From Sphingobium sp. HWE2-09 (GTDB lineage: Bacteria > Pseudomonadota > Alphaproteobacteria > Sphingomonadales > Sphingomonadaceae), in the NCBI RefSeq assembly GCF_035989265.1, contig NZ_JAYKZX010000003.1, forward strand, positions 930,001 through 994,000: 64,000 nucleotides of DNA, in the 5' to 3' direction. Shown here one piece after another: positions 53,153 to 60,730 of this stretch. The number at the start of each line of letters is the position of its first letter. Position 1 is the first letter of the stretch. A model generated the notes under the pieces. That model was not told the origin of the DNA. It searched no databases and worked only from the letters and a program-made list of their open reading frames with translations. A program made the translations under genes and the position numbers.

Positions 53153-54678
53153 ATGCGCGGCGGCAGTTTGATGAAGGGGATGCAGGCCTTAATGACCCTG
53201 CATCAACGAACGGTCGAAGCAGATTTTGCGGCGGCATCGCGACGCGAAGCGGAGAGAACGCGGATCGCAATCGCCTCCGCTCAGGCCTCCGGCGTTTTAG
53301 GCAACGGTCGCCTAGCAAACCTGCAAGATGTCCGATCTTCTGACCTCCTCAATCCGAACGGTCTTTTTCTGGGGGCGCTAAACAAGCGCCTCCTTTTTAT
53401 AACGGCGATGCGCCGCTGCTCACCTATGCCCGCGCGGGCACGGGCAAGGGACGAGACTTCATCCTGCCGAACCTCGCGCATGTCCGTAATCGCAGCCTGA
53501 TCGTGATCGACGTGAAGGACGGTGAAAACTGCTTCGCGTCATTCGAGCATCGCTCCCATACGCTGCGCCAGCGTTGCATCTATCTCAATCCGTTCAAACT
53601 GCTGGGGCTTTTGAATACGCGGATCAATCCGCTTCAAACCCTCATCGGCATCGTGCGCCGTGGCGAGCAAATCGACACGGAGGCAGACGAGATCGCGCAT
53701 ATTCTCATCCCATCGGCGGCGAAGAGTAAGGACGACTGGGTAGGCAAAGGCGCTCGGCGGATGCTCGCCGTGCGAATGGAATATCTGGCGCTCTTCGAGC
53801 CGGAGCTTTGCACGTTGAGCGGCCTGTGGCGCTTCGTGAACTCGTCTCAGGAGGAAGTGGAAATCGGCTTCGCCATGATGGCGACATGCGGCCTGCCGGG
53901 GCTGGAAGGCAAGGCAGAGGCGTTGCGCGCAACCGCCAAGGACGCCCCGAAGCAGTTTGAGGCGTACAAATCCGACTGCATCGAAGCCCTCAATCCTTTC
54001 GAGCCGGGGAAGTCGCTTGATGGCGCGACCTCCGCGCACGATTTCGATTTCAAGTTTCTCAAGCATGAACCGACCACGGTGTATCTCATGGCTCCCAGCG
54101 AAAAACTGGCCGTTGCGGCTCCGTGGATTAGCCTGATTGTTAGCCACATCATCGAGACGGTCGCGCGGGAAGTCGGCCCTGTGCAGACGACATTCCTGCT
54201 CGACGAATTTCCTATGCTGCCGCCTTCGCCTTCGATCACCAAAACCCTCCGACTGTATCGGGGCAAGGGGCTACAGCTTTGGATATTTTCACAGGGCCGC
54301 TACTCGCTCGAAGAGCGGTGGTCGCGCGAAGCTGTGAAGGAATTTGAGGACATGGCCGCGATCTTCAACACAAGCGCCGTGGAAGACCCAGACCTCATGG
54401 GCGACATCGAGAAATGGAGCGGGAACCGCACCGTTCTCATGCACGGTGTCAATCGCAGCGGCGGCACAGTTGAATCTGCCGGAGCCAATCTCGGCGAAGC
54501 CCGCAGGGCGGTCCTTCAAAGTGAGGATATTCGCGGCATCGGGGCGGGGTTGCAGATTATCCGCGTCGCGGGCCTGTCCCATCTTCTCGTCTGCAAGCGT
54601 GTCCATTTCGATGATGTCGATCCGTGGAAGGATCAGCTGCGCGATGTTCGCACTCTCCATAAGGGTATTGTCCTATGA
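53153..54678 (+). pseudogene. VirD4/TraG-like type IV coupling ATPase, frameshifted
   Basis: Conjugation ATPase that would bring the relaxosome to a secretion channel. The first part from ATG 53153 ends at a five-T run (53394-53398); one more T would join GALNKRLLF to YNGDAPLLTYARAGTGKGRDFILPN (Walker A region AGTGKG). The rest reads on as IVIDVKDGENCFASFEHR, TTFLLDEFPMLP (Walker B) and LQLWIFSQGRYSLEERW to 54678. The repaired protein would be about 508 residues without N-terminal membrane helices. Adjacent genes overlap or abut on both sides. Confidence 0.82.
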
Positions 54679-55067
54679 GCGCCGATCGCTCCGCGTCTGG
54701 CGTCATCTCGTCTTCGTTCGCCGCTGCGAGTGCCGAGCGCTCTTCTGCTCCTACCGTGTCGCCTGAGCGAGCTGAAAAGATCAATAGCTGGGCAAAAATG
54801 GCGACTGAAAAAGTCGGGCAAAACTACGAGCAAACCAGACACGCTTGGGTGAATCAGAAGTATGGCGAATTGCTGGCTCGCGATGGAGAGCGCCTATCTC
54901 TCAAGCCAGCTTGGGCAGTTGACGACCGGAAAGCGCATCTCATGCGAACCGCTGAATACATCGTGCGCCGCAGATTTGAGGAAAGGCTATCAAATATAAA
55001 TCGCGTCGCAGAAAAATTGCTCGCTGGGCAAACGCTTGCCTTTAAAACAGATGATCGCGGACGATAA
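54675..55067 (+). CDS. Hypothetical protein of the transfer operon
   Basis: 130 residues, Ser/Ala-rich at the start and helical at the end (YIVRRRFEERLSNINRVAEKLL). Overlaps the coupling gene stop by four bases. No family recognised; position suggests a role with the coupling ATPase. Confidence 0.6.
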   Translation: MSADRSASGVISSSFAAASAERSSAPTVSPERAEKINSWAKMATEKVGQNYEQTRHAWVNQKYGELLARDGERLSLKPAWAVDDRKAHLMRTAEYIVRRRFEERLSNINRVAEKLLAGQTLAFKTDDRGR

Positions 55068-55221
55068 TGAGTGATAGAAGTTTCAAAATCAATGCAAATT
55101 TGTATTGTTTCTTAATAAGATATACAATCAATACATGTGCAGCGGGTTAATTATCCCCCCGCCCAACGTATATCGGCAGCTTAATAATCTCTTTCACGAT
55201 GCTCGAAGAGTGGTCCGCGTG

Positions 55222-55524
55222 ATGGTGATTATAATGGCAAATAGCGTCGAACATTCATCTGTCGATCTCGAACGATACCGCGCCTTGGTTGCGGGCATCG
55301 ATCTTTCACAAGCGAGCAAAGACGAAGTAATTCGGATTATATCCCGAATGATGGGCGCATTCGTCGATCAAGCCTTTGGAGTCGATCCAACCCATCTTTC
55401 GATGAAATTGCGTCAATATGACTCTTTTCATGCAGATTCAGAACATGCTATCTTGCCTACAATCCCAGATGACGATGTGAACACAAAGACCAATGGCTCG
55501 GGCATTGGCGAAATGCGACCCTGA
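55222..55524 (+). CDS. Small helical protein upstream of the recombinase
   Basis: 100 residues from ATG 55222 (an ATG at 55234 is an alternative; neither has a clear ribosome site). The centre VDLERYRALVAGIDLSQASKDEVIRIISRMMGAFVDQAFG is helical. It ends eight bases before the recombinase ATG, so it is probably in the same transcript. It may be a recombination directionality factor by position alone; the dead recombinase of unit B also has a small gene ahead of it. Confidence 0.5.
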   Translation: MVIIMANSVEHSSVDLERYRALVAGIDLSQASKDEVIRIISRMMGAFVDQAFGVDPTHLSMKLRQYDSFHADSEHAILPTIPDDDVNTKTNGSGIGEMRP

Positions 55525-55532
55525 GGATCAGT

Positions 55533-57149
55533 ATGGCAAGAGAACTTCAACAGAAAGCTGTCATTTATTGCCGCGTTAGTTCTGCAAAGCAGACGACGCG
55601 TGGGGATGGTTTGGCCAGTCAGGAAACGAGGTGCCGCGAATACGCTGGCTATCGTGGCCACGAGGTCGTGACCGTTTTCAAGGATGACGTCTCTGGGAAG
55701 ATAGCAGAGCGGCCCGGAATGAAAGCCATGCTCGCCTTTCTCAAAGCGCGCCGGAGAACCCCTCACGTCGTCATCATTGACGATATCAGCCGCCTAGCGC
55801 GTGGCCTCGAAGCACATATCAAGCTGAGAGCACAAATTTCTGCTGCAGGCGGTATGCTGGAGTCACCTTCAATCGAATTTGGTGAAGACTCTGACAGTGA
55901 GCTGGTGGAGCACCTGCTTGCCAGCGTGTCACAGCATCAACGCCGCAAGAATGCGGATCAAACGCTCAATCGAATGAAGGCAAGAGCCAGCAACGGATTT
56001 TGGATTTTTGGTAGCCCGGTTGGCTATCGGTATGATCGCGCGCCCGGCGGCGGCAAGATGCTAATCCCGCATGAGCCAATGGCGTCGATCGTGCGCGAGG
56101 CGCTTATAGGCTTTGCAAACGGAAGGTTCATGTCGCAGGCAGAGGTAGGCCGCTTCCTTCAATCTCACGCTGAGTTCCCGGCTAACCGCGCTGGCAACGT
56201 AACGATTGAGCGCGTTAGCGTCCTGCTCAATCAGATACTATATGCTGGCTATATCAACGTCCCGAGCTGGGGCATATCGACGCGCAAGGCTCAGCACGAG
56301 GGGCTTATTGATCTTCAAACCTTCGATCAGATTCAGCAAAGGCTTCACGGCAAGCCGGGCCCGGCGACGCGCGCCGATCTCAATGCTGACTTTCCGCTCA
56401 GAGGTCATGTAGTCTGCGATGATTGCGGTCATGCGCTCACAGCAGCGTGGACGAAGGGCCGCGATCGGATGCACCCCTACTATCATTGCTTCAAGAAAGG
56501 CTGCGAGAGCGCTCGCAAATCCATCCGGAAAGTGGACATAGAATCTGCGTTTGAGGCGAAGCTGAAATCTCTCACTCCAGCTCGTGAGCTTTTCGATCTG
56601 GCAGCAGAAATTTTTCGCGACGCTTGGAATGCACAACTTTCGAAAGCTGCAACGCGGCGCGCCGAATTGAAGCGTGAGGTCGCAGAGGTCGAAAAGAAAA
56701 TTACATCAACCGTTGATCGGCTCGTTGAGGTCGATAGCAAAACAGTTGCCGTGGCGCTTGCGAAGCGCGTCGATGAACTGGAGCAACGTAAGCTGATTCT
56801 CCGTGAAAATATCGCGCGGTGTGGAACTCCGGTGCGAGACTATGACGAAACTTTTCGAACCGCGATGGGCTTTCTCGCAAGCCCTTGGAATTTATGGGTT
56901 TCAGAAGACATTGAGGACAAGCGAGCGGTGCTAAAACTCACCTTCGCAGACCAACTTCGTTACAACCGAAAGACGGGTTTTCGCACCCCAGAAATCTCTT
57001 TGCCATTCAAGATGTTAGACGCAAATTCGGCTTCGATTCTAGAAATGGCGCACCCAACTGGATTCGAACCAGTGGCCTTTGCCTTCGGAGGGCAACGCTC
57101 TATCCAGCTGAGCTATGGGTGCATGACGCTGGTCAGGAGGGGCGGGTAG
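55533..57149 (+). CDS. Large serine recombinase (integrase) of unit A
   Basis: 538 residues as read. The resolvase domain has catalytic Ser in IYCRVSSAKQTTRGDGLASQE and Arg motif DDISRLARG; the recombinase domain follows (RAPGGGKMLIPHEPMASIV, VSVLLNQILYAGYI); a zinc ribbon shows CDDCG and CFKKGC; then a coiled coil (RRAELKREVAEVEKKI). The last 34 codons, beginning EMAHPTGFEP, are antisense to the tRNA-Arg gene and end in chromosomal DNA, so this tail exists only in the integrated state. Intact and probably active. It likely integrates at the tRNA 3' end. Confidence 0.9.
   Translation: MARELQQKAVIYCRVSSAKQTTRGDGLASQETRCREYAGYRGHEVVTVFKDDVSGKIAERPGMKAMLAFLKARRRTPHVVIIDDISRLARGLEAHIKLRAQISAAGGMLESPSIEFGEDSDSELVEHLLASVSQHQRRKNADQTLNRMKARASNGFWIFGSPVGYRYDRAPGGGKMLIPHEPMASIVREALIGFANGRFMSQAEVGRFLQSHAEFPANRAGNVTIERVSVLLNQILYAGYINVPSWGISTRKAQHEGLIDLQTFDQIQQRLHGKPGPATRADLNADFPLRGHVVCDDCGHALTAAWTKGRDRMHPYYHCFKKGCESARKSIRKVDIESAFEAKLKSLTPARELFDLAAEIFRDAWNAQLSKAATRRAELKREVAEVEKKITSTVDRLVEVDSKTVAVALAKRVDELEQRKLILRENIARCGTPVRDYDETFRTAMGFLASPWNLWVSEDIEDKRAVLKLTFADQLRYNRKTGFRTPEISLPFKMLDANSASILEMAHPTGFEPVAFAFGGQRSIQLSYGCMTLVRRGG
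57046..57122 (-). tRNA. tRNA-Arg (anticodon CCG)
   Basis: 77 bases with encoded CCA (57046-57048 as TGG). Acceptor stem GCACCCA (57116-57122) pairs with TGGGTGC (57050-57056); discriminator G. The anticodon CCG is at 57086-57088 (CGG on the plus strand), in a loop CTCCGAA with stem TTGCC/GGCAA. The T arm reads CTGGTTCGAATCCAG. It reads CGG codons. Its 3' end is the island's right boundary; the gene itself is intact. Confidence 0.95.
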
Positions 57150-57195
57150 CAAAGTCCACCGTCCTGCGCCAGCGTCAAAATCGCCTCACCCGATC

Positions 57196-57582
57196 TTATT
57201 TCGCCGCCTTCTCCATCGGCTGGAACTTGCCCAGCCCGCAACTCGGCCCCGGCTGCAATCCCGGCCCTGCATTGTACAGCACCGTGATGATATCGACCGA
57301 ACAGAGCTGCGACTGGCTGGTCTTGTAGAGGAAGCGCTTTTCGAAGCCCAGGCTGGGGCAGCTATAGGGCAGCGTGTTGCGATACACCTTGCTGCCGTTC
57401 ATGATGAAATCGATCGTATGATCGTCGCGCACATCGGTCGACCGGATCGACTGGATCTGAACGCAATCGGTGGGCTCGCCCTTCGCCACATAGGGGTCGG
57501 GCTTGTCCTTGGCGATGGCGGGCAGGGCGGCGCAGGCAAGCGCCAGGCCCAGCGCAAGCCGAGCAGGGGCAATAATGGACAT
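57196..57582 (-). CDS. Hypothetical exported protein
   Basis: 128 residues with a signal peptide (ARLALGLALACAALPAIA). Mature part has four Cys (TDCVQ, YSCPSLG, QLCSVD, PSCGLG) that could form two disulfides. GAGGAG seven bases upstream selects ATG 57582 rather than the longer frame. Families of this look in sphingomonads have no known role. Upstream neighbour is nth on the same strand. Confidence 0.7.
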   Translation of the reverse strand: MSIIAPARLALGLALACAALPAIAKDKPDPYVAKGEPTDCVQIQSIRSTDVRDDHTIDFIMNGSKVYRNTLPYSCPSLGFEKRFLYKTSQSQLCSVDIITVLYNAGPGLQPGPSCGLGKFQPMEKAAK

Positions 57583-57684
57583 GACAACTCTCCTCATCAC
57601 ATGCCAATTCGACGGCACGGCCGACCCGCATCCGTCGCGCCTATAGCGCGCCTTGGCTGAACAGGATGAGAACGAGCAGCCGGT

Positions 57685-58347
57685 TCAGGCCGTCTTTTCC
57701 GCAGCGCCTTTGGGTGCAGGCGTCTTGAGCTTGAACCGGCAAAGGTCGGCCACGATGCAGCGCCAGCATTCCGGCCGCCGCGCCTTGCACACATAGCGGC
57801 CATGTAGGATCAGCCAGTGATGCGCATCGCGGCGGAAGGGGCCAGGCACATGTTTGTCCAGCTTCTGTTCGACCGCCAGTACCGTCTTTCCCGGTGCCAG
57901 TCCCGTCCTGTTCCCGACGCGAAAAATATGCGTATCGACCGCGAACGTCTCCTGTCCGAAGGCGGTGTTCACCACGACATTGGCGGTCTTGCGCCCGACG
58001 CCGGGCAGGGTGGTCAACGTGTCGCGATCCTGCGGCACCGCGCCGCCGAAATCGCGCACCAATATCTCCGACAGGCCGATGACATTCTTCGCCTTGGTAT
58101 TGAACAGCCCGATCGTGCGGATGTGCTGCTTCAAACCCTCTTCGCCCAGATCGACCATCTGCTGCGGCGTCTGGACCTCGCGAAACAGCGCCCGCGTCGC
58201 CTTGTTCACGCCGACATCGGTCGCCTGCGCCGACAGCGTCACCGCGACCAGCAATTGATAGGGATTGCCATATTCCAGCTCCGTCACCGGCGCAGGATTG
58301 GCTTCGGCGAGGCGGCTGAAAAAGTCGAAGATGTCGGCCTTTTTCAT
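57685..58347 (-). CDS. nth: Endonuclease III (DNA glycosylase/AP lyase)
   Basis: 220-residue base-excision repair enzyme that removes oxidised pyrimidines. Helix-hairpin-helix LTTLPGVGRKTANVVVNTAFG and the catalytic Lys/Asp set (GVGRKTA...VDTHIFRVGNRTG) are intact. The 4Fe-4S cluster cysteines appear as C-x6-C-x2-C-x5-C in CKARRPECWRCIVADLC. It directly follows dapB (stop and start adjacent at 58347/58348) in one operon. Confidence 0.95.
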   Translation of the reverse strand: MKKADIFDFFSRLAEANPAPVTELEYGNPYQLLVAVTLSAQATDVGVNKATRALFREVQTPQQMVDLGEEGLKQHIRTIGLFNTKAKNVIGLSEILVRDFGGAVPQDRDTLTTLPGVGRKTANVVVNTAFGQETFAVDTHIFRVGNRTGLAPGKTVLAVEQKLDKHVPGPFRRDAHHWLILHGRYVCKARRPECWRCIVADLCRFKLKTPAPKGAAEKTA

Positions 58348-59112
58348 CTACAGCCCCAGTACGCCTTTCATGTCATATCGTCCCGCCGATTGCCCCACCA
58401 GCCAGCGCGCCCCCTTCACCGCCCCGCGCGCAAAGATGCTGCGGTTTTCCGCACGATGGCCGATCTCAATCCGCTCGCCCTCCGCCGCAAAGATCACCTG
58501 ATGATCTCCTGCCACCGATCCGCCACGCAGCGCCGCAAAGCCGATCGCTCCCAGCGCCCGCGCGCCCGTAATCCCGTCCCGCCCACGCTCGCTATGGTCG
58601 GCCAGCGCGATCCCGCGCCCCCGCGCCGCCGCTTCGCCCAGCAGCAACGCCGTGCCCGACGGCGCATCGACCTTGTGCCGGTGATGCATCTCGACGATTT
58701 CGATATCCCAATCGTCGCCCAGGCCCGCCGCCGCCTGCTCGACCAGTGCGGCGAGCAGATTGACGCCCAGCGACGTATTGCCGGTCTGCAACACTGGAAT
58801 ATGCTTGGCCGCTTCATCGATCAAAGCATGATGCACCGGCTCCAACCCAGTCGTTCCAATCAAGATCGGCTTCTTCGCCGCAATGCACGCGTCCAGATGC
58901 GCGCCCAAAGCGGCCGGTACGGAAAAATCGATCAGTACCTCGCTCGCTTCCGCCAGCGCCAGCGGATCGGCCGTCATCGCGATGCCCGGCGCGATCTCGC
59001 CTGCCGGATCGCGATCGGTGCCGCCCGCGAGGCCCAGTCCCACGTCGGCCGCAACCTGCGCGATCGCGCGTCCCATGCGGCCCGCCGCCCCGAAAATGCC
59101 GATCGTCGTCAT
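58348..59112 (-). CDS. dapB: 4-hydroxy-tetrahydrodipicolinate reductase
   Basis: 254-residue NAD(P)H enzyme of lysine and diaminopimelate synthesis. The nucleotide-binding loop is IGIFGAAGRMGRAIA; the catalytic region reads EIVEMHHRHKVDAPSGTALLLGE (E-x2-HHxxKxDAPSGTA signature). Full length. First gene of the pair with nth; divergent from the sirtuin gene. Confidence 0.96.
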   Translation of the reverse strand: MTTIGIFGAAGRMGRAIAQVAADVGLGLAGGTDRDPAGEIAPGIAMTADPLALAEASEVLIDFSVPAALGAHLDACIAAKKPILIGTTGLEPVHHALIDEAAKHIPVLQTGNTSLGVNLLAALVEQAAAGLGDDWDIEIVEMHHRHKVDAPSGTALLLGEAAARGRGIALADHSERGRDGITGARALGAIGFAALRGGSVAGDHQVIFAAEGERIEIGHRAENRSIFARGAVKGARWLVGQSAGRYDMKGVLGL

Positions 59113-59201
59113 GGCTCTGTTTCCGTCCTCAATTTAGTGTCCGGCCGATGCCAGAGCGGAACGGCTTTGTCATCCCTTGGCGCCTCCTCTAAAAGCGCCG
59201 C

Positions 59202-59903
59202 ATGACCCACGACATCCGCAACATCGTCATCCTCACCGGCGCGGGCATTTCCGCCGAAAGCGGCCTCGCCACCTTTCGCGGCCCGGACGGCCTGTGGGAA
59301 GGGCATCGGGTGGAAGATGTCTGCACTCCCGAAGCGCTTGCCCGCAACGAAATGCTCGTCCACCGCTTCTACGACGAACGCCGCGCGAAACTCGCTGAGG
59401 TGCAACCCAATGCCGCGCATCAGGCGCTCGCCGCCCTCGACGCCGCATGGCCCGGCGAACTGCTCATCGTCACGCAAAATGTCGATGACCTGCACGAACG
59501 GGCAGGGGCCAAGCGCCTCATCCACATGCATGGCGAACTCAAATCGGCGCTATGCGCGGCCTGCGGCAAGGCGGTCGCCTGGTCAGACCCGTTGCCACCC
59601 GGCTCTCCCTGCGATGCGTGCCACCAGCCAGCCTTGCGCCCCGACATCGTCTTCTTCGGCGAAATGCCTTATGAGATGGACCGGATCGACGCCGCCCTTC
59701 GCGACGCGGACCTGTTCGTATCGGTCGGCACGTCGGGCGCGGTTTATCCCGCCGCCGGCTTCGTCCAGACCGCCCGCCATGTCGGCGCGCAAACGCTGGA
59801 ACTCAATCTCGATCCGTCGGCAGGCAGCCTTTACTTCCACGAAACGCGGCTCGGCGCGGCCAGCCTGCTGGTGCCGGACCTCGTGCGCGACTTGCTGGCA
59901 TAA
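59202..59903 (+). CDS. cobB: NAD-dependent protein deacylase (sirtuin, CobB type)
   Basis: 233 residues. Rossmann motif VILTGAGISAESGLATFRGPDGLW, catalytic TQNVDDLHERAG with His in HMHGEL, and zinc ribbon CAACG/CDACH. Removes acyl groups from lysines using NAD+. Arg/Tyr residues that mark class III desuccinylases appear as YDERRAKL. Start at ATG 59202. Confidence 0.93.
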   Translation: MTHDIRNIVILTGAGISAESGLATFRGPDGLWEGHRVEDVCTPEALARNEMLVHRFYDERRAKLAEVQPNAAHQALAALDAAWPGELLIVTQNVDDLHERAGAKRLIHMHGELKSALCAACGKAVAWSDPLPPGSPCDACHQPALRPDIVFFGEMPYEMDRIDAALRDADLFVSVGTSGAVYPAAGFVQTARHVGAQTLELNLDPSAGSLYFHETRLGAASLLVPDLVRDLLA

Positions 59904-59977
59904 AAGGGGAAAGCCTCTCGCATTGCCCGCCGCTTATAGTATAGCGCGGCCATTCCCTTATCTGCGCGGAGCGATCG

Positions 59978-60730
59978 GTGATTACTGTCCAGCGGGTGGC
60001 CAAGGCCGCCGGCAAGCATCTGACCAAGACGGCGCTCAAGCTGCGCAAAGCCCTGGGCGCGCGGCCCACGCGCAGCTGCCCGGCCTGCGGCGGCAGCGTC
60101 GTGGGTTTCTTCCGCTATGGCGACAATGAAGAATGGGGCTGCCCGCAATGCGGCGCTTCGCCACGCGAACGGCTGATGAACTGGCTGATCCAGCAGGGCA
60201 TATTGCGCGTACCCGCCGACGGCGCGATCCTCCATATGGCGCCCAATGAAGCCAGCCTTGTCCGCCGCTTTTCCACCGCGGCGCATTACATCCCCGCCGA
60301 CCTCGATCCGTCGCGCTACACCGTCGCGAGCATGGCCCGCGTGGACCTCATGGACCTGGCGGATACGGACCGATACGACCTGTTCTACGCCAGCCACGTC
60401 ATGGAGCATGTGCCGGACGACATGGCCGTTCTGCGCAATATCCATCGCGCCCTGAAGCCCGGCGGCGAAGCCTGGTTGATCGTGCCATTATGGGACAAGC
60501 CGACCGAGGACGGCAGCTTCGACATCCCGCCGCGCGAACGCGAACGTCGCTTCGGCCAATGGGATCATGTCCGCCAATATGGTCCCGATTTCGCCGACCG
60601 CATCCGCGCCGCCGGGTTCGATCTGGAAGAAATCGACGCCAATTCGATCGACACCGACACGCGCCATTTCCACGGCCTGGACGACCGCCTGTTCCGCGCG
60701 CGCAAGCCGGGCGGAGAGCCAGCACGGTGA
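59978..60730 (+). CDS. SAM-dependent methyltransferase with N-terminal zinc ribbon
   Basis: 250 residues from GTG 59978. A CPAC...CPQC zinc ribbon (residues about 34-60) precedes a class I methyltransferase-like domain (ILHMAPNEASLVRRF, YDLFYASHVMEHVPDD, LKPGGEAWLIVPL). The glycine-rich loop is degenerate. Such proteins occur in polysaccharide clusters, where they may modify sugars. Its stop overlaps the flippase start (GTGA), forming an operon of at least four genes. Confidence 0.8.
   Translation: MITVQRVAKAAGKHLTKTALKLRKALGARPTRSCPACGGSVVGFFRYGDNEEWGCPQCGASPRERLMNWLIQQGILRVPADGAILHMAPNEASLVRRFSTAAHYIPADLDPSRYTVASMARVDLMDLADTDRYDLFYASHVMEHVPDDMAVLRNIHRALKPGGEAWLIVPLWDKPTEDGSFDIPPRERERRFGQWDHVRQYGPDFADRIRAAGFDLEEIDANSIDTDTRHFHGLDDRLFRARKPGGEPAR

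Larger units (their letters stand above)
16411..57058. mobile_element. Composite genomic island at tRNA-Arg(CCG), three stacked integrative units
   Basis: A 40.6-kb block of lower-GC, mobility-rich DNA lies between ogt and the tRNA-Arg gene. Its left edge carries AATGGTGCACCCAAC (16411-16425) and its right edge AATGGCGCACCCAAC (57044-57058), which is the 3' end of the tRNA read on the plus strand; they differ at one base, the tRNA discriminator position. Internal copies at 29741-29752 and, degenerate, at 22763-22774 divide it into units C, B and A. Two large serine recombinase genes end at internal or terminal copies. No tyrosine integrase is present. Boundaries are inferred from these repeats, not from comparison with an empty site. 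Confidence 0.75.
29742..57058. mobile_element. Integrative mobilizable unit A with intact serine recombinase
   Basis: 27.3 kb from the internal motif to the tRNA copy. It carries mobC (broken), a MOBP-like relaxase, a VirD4-like coupling gene (frameshifted) and the intact recombinase at its right end. No VirB/Tra channel genes are present, so any transfer would use a helper element. Cargo includes ardC, an XRE/ATPase pair, umuDC, TacAT and several unknown gene groups. Confidence 0.65.

Noticed and set aside
53503..54678. Coupling ATPase as an intact short gene starting at 53503
   Set aside because: It would lack the Walker A region, which is present just upstream in the other frame; the frameshift explanation accounts for both parts.
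16411..57058. A tyrosine integrase as the cause of tRNA insertion
   Set aside because: I looked for the R...HxxR...Y pattern in all long accessory frames and saw none; only serine recombinases are present.
57817..59205. Plus-strand frame of 462 codons opposite nth and dapB
   Set aside because: Crosses two well-supported minus-strand genes; composition typical of a shadow.
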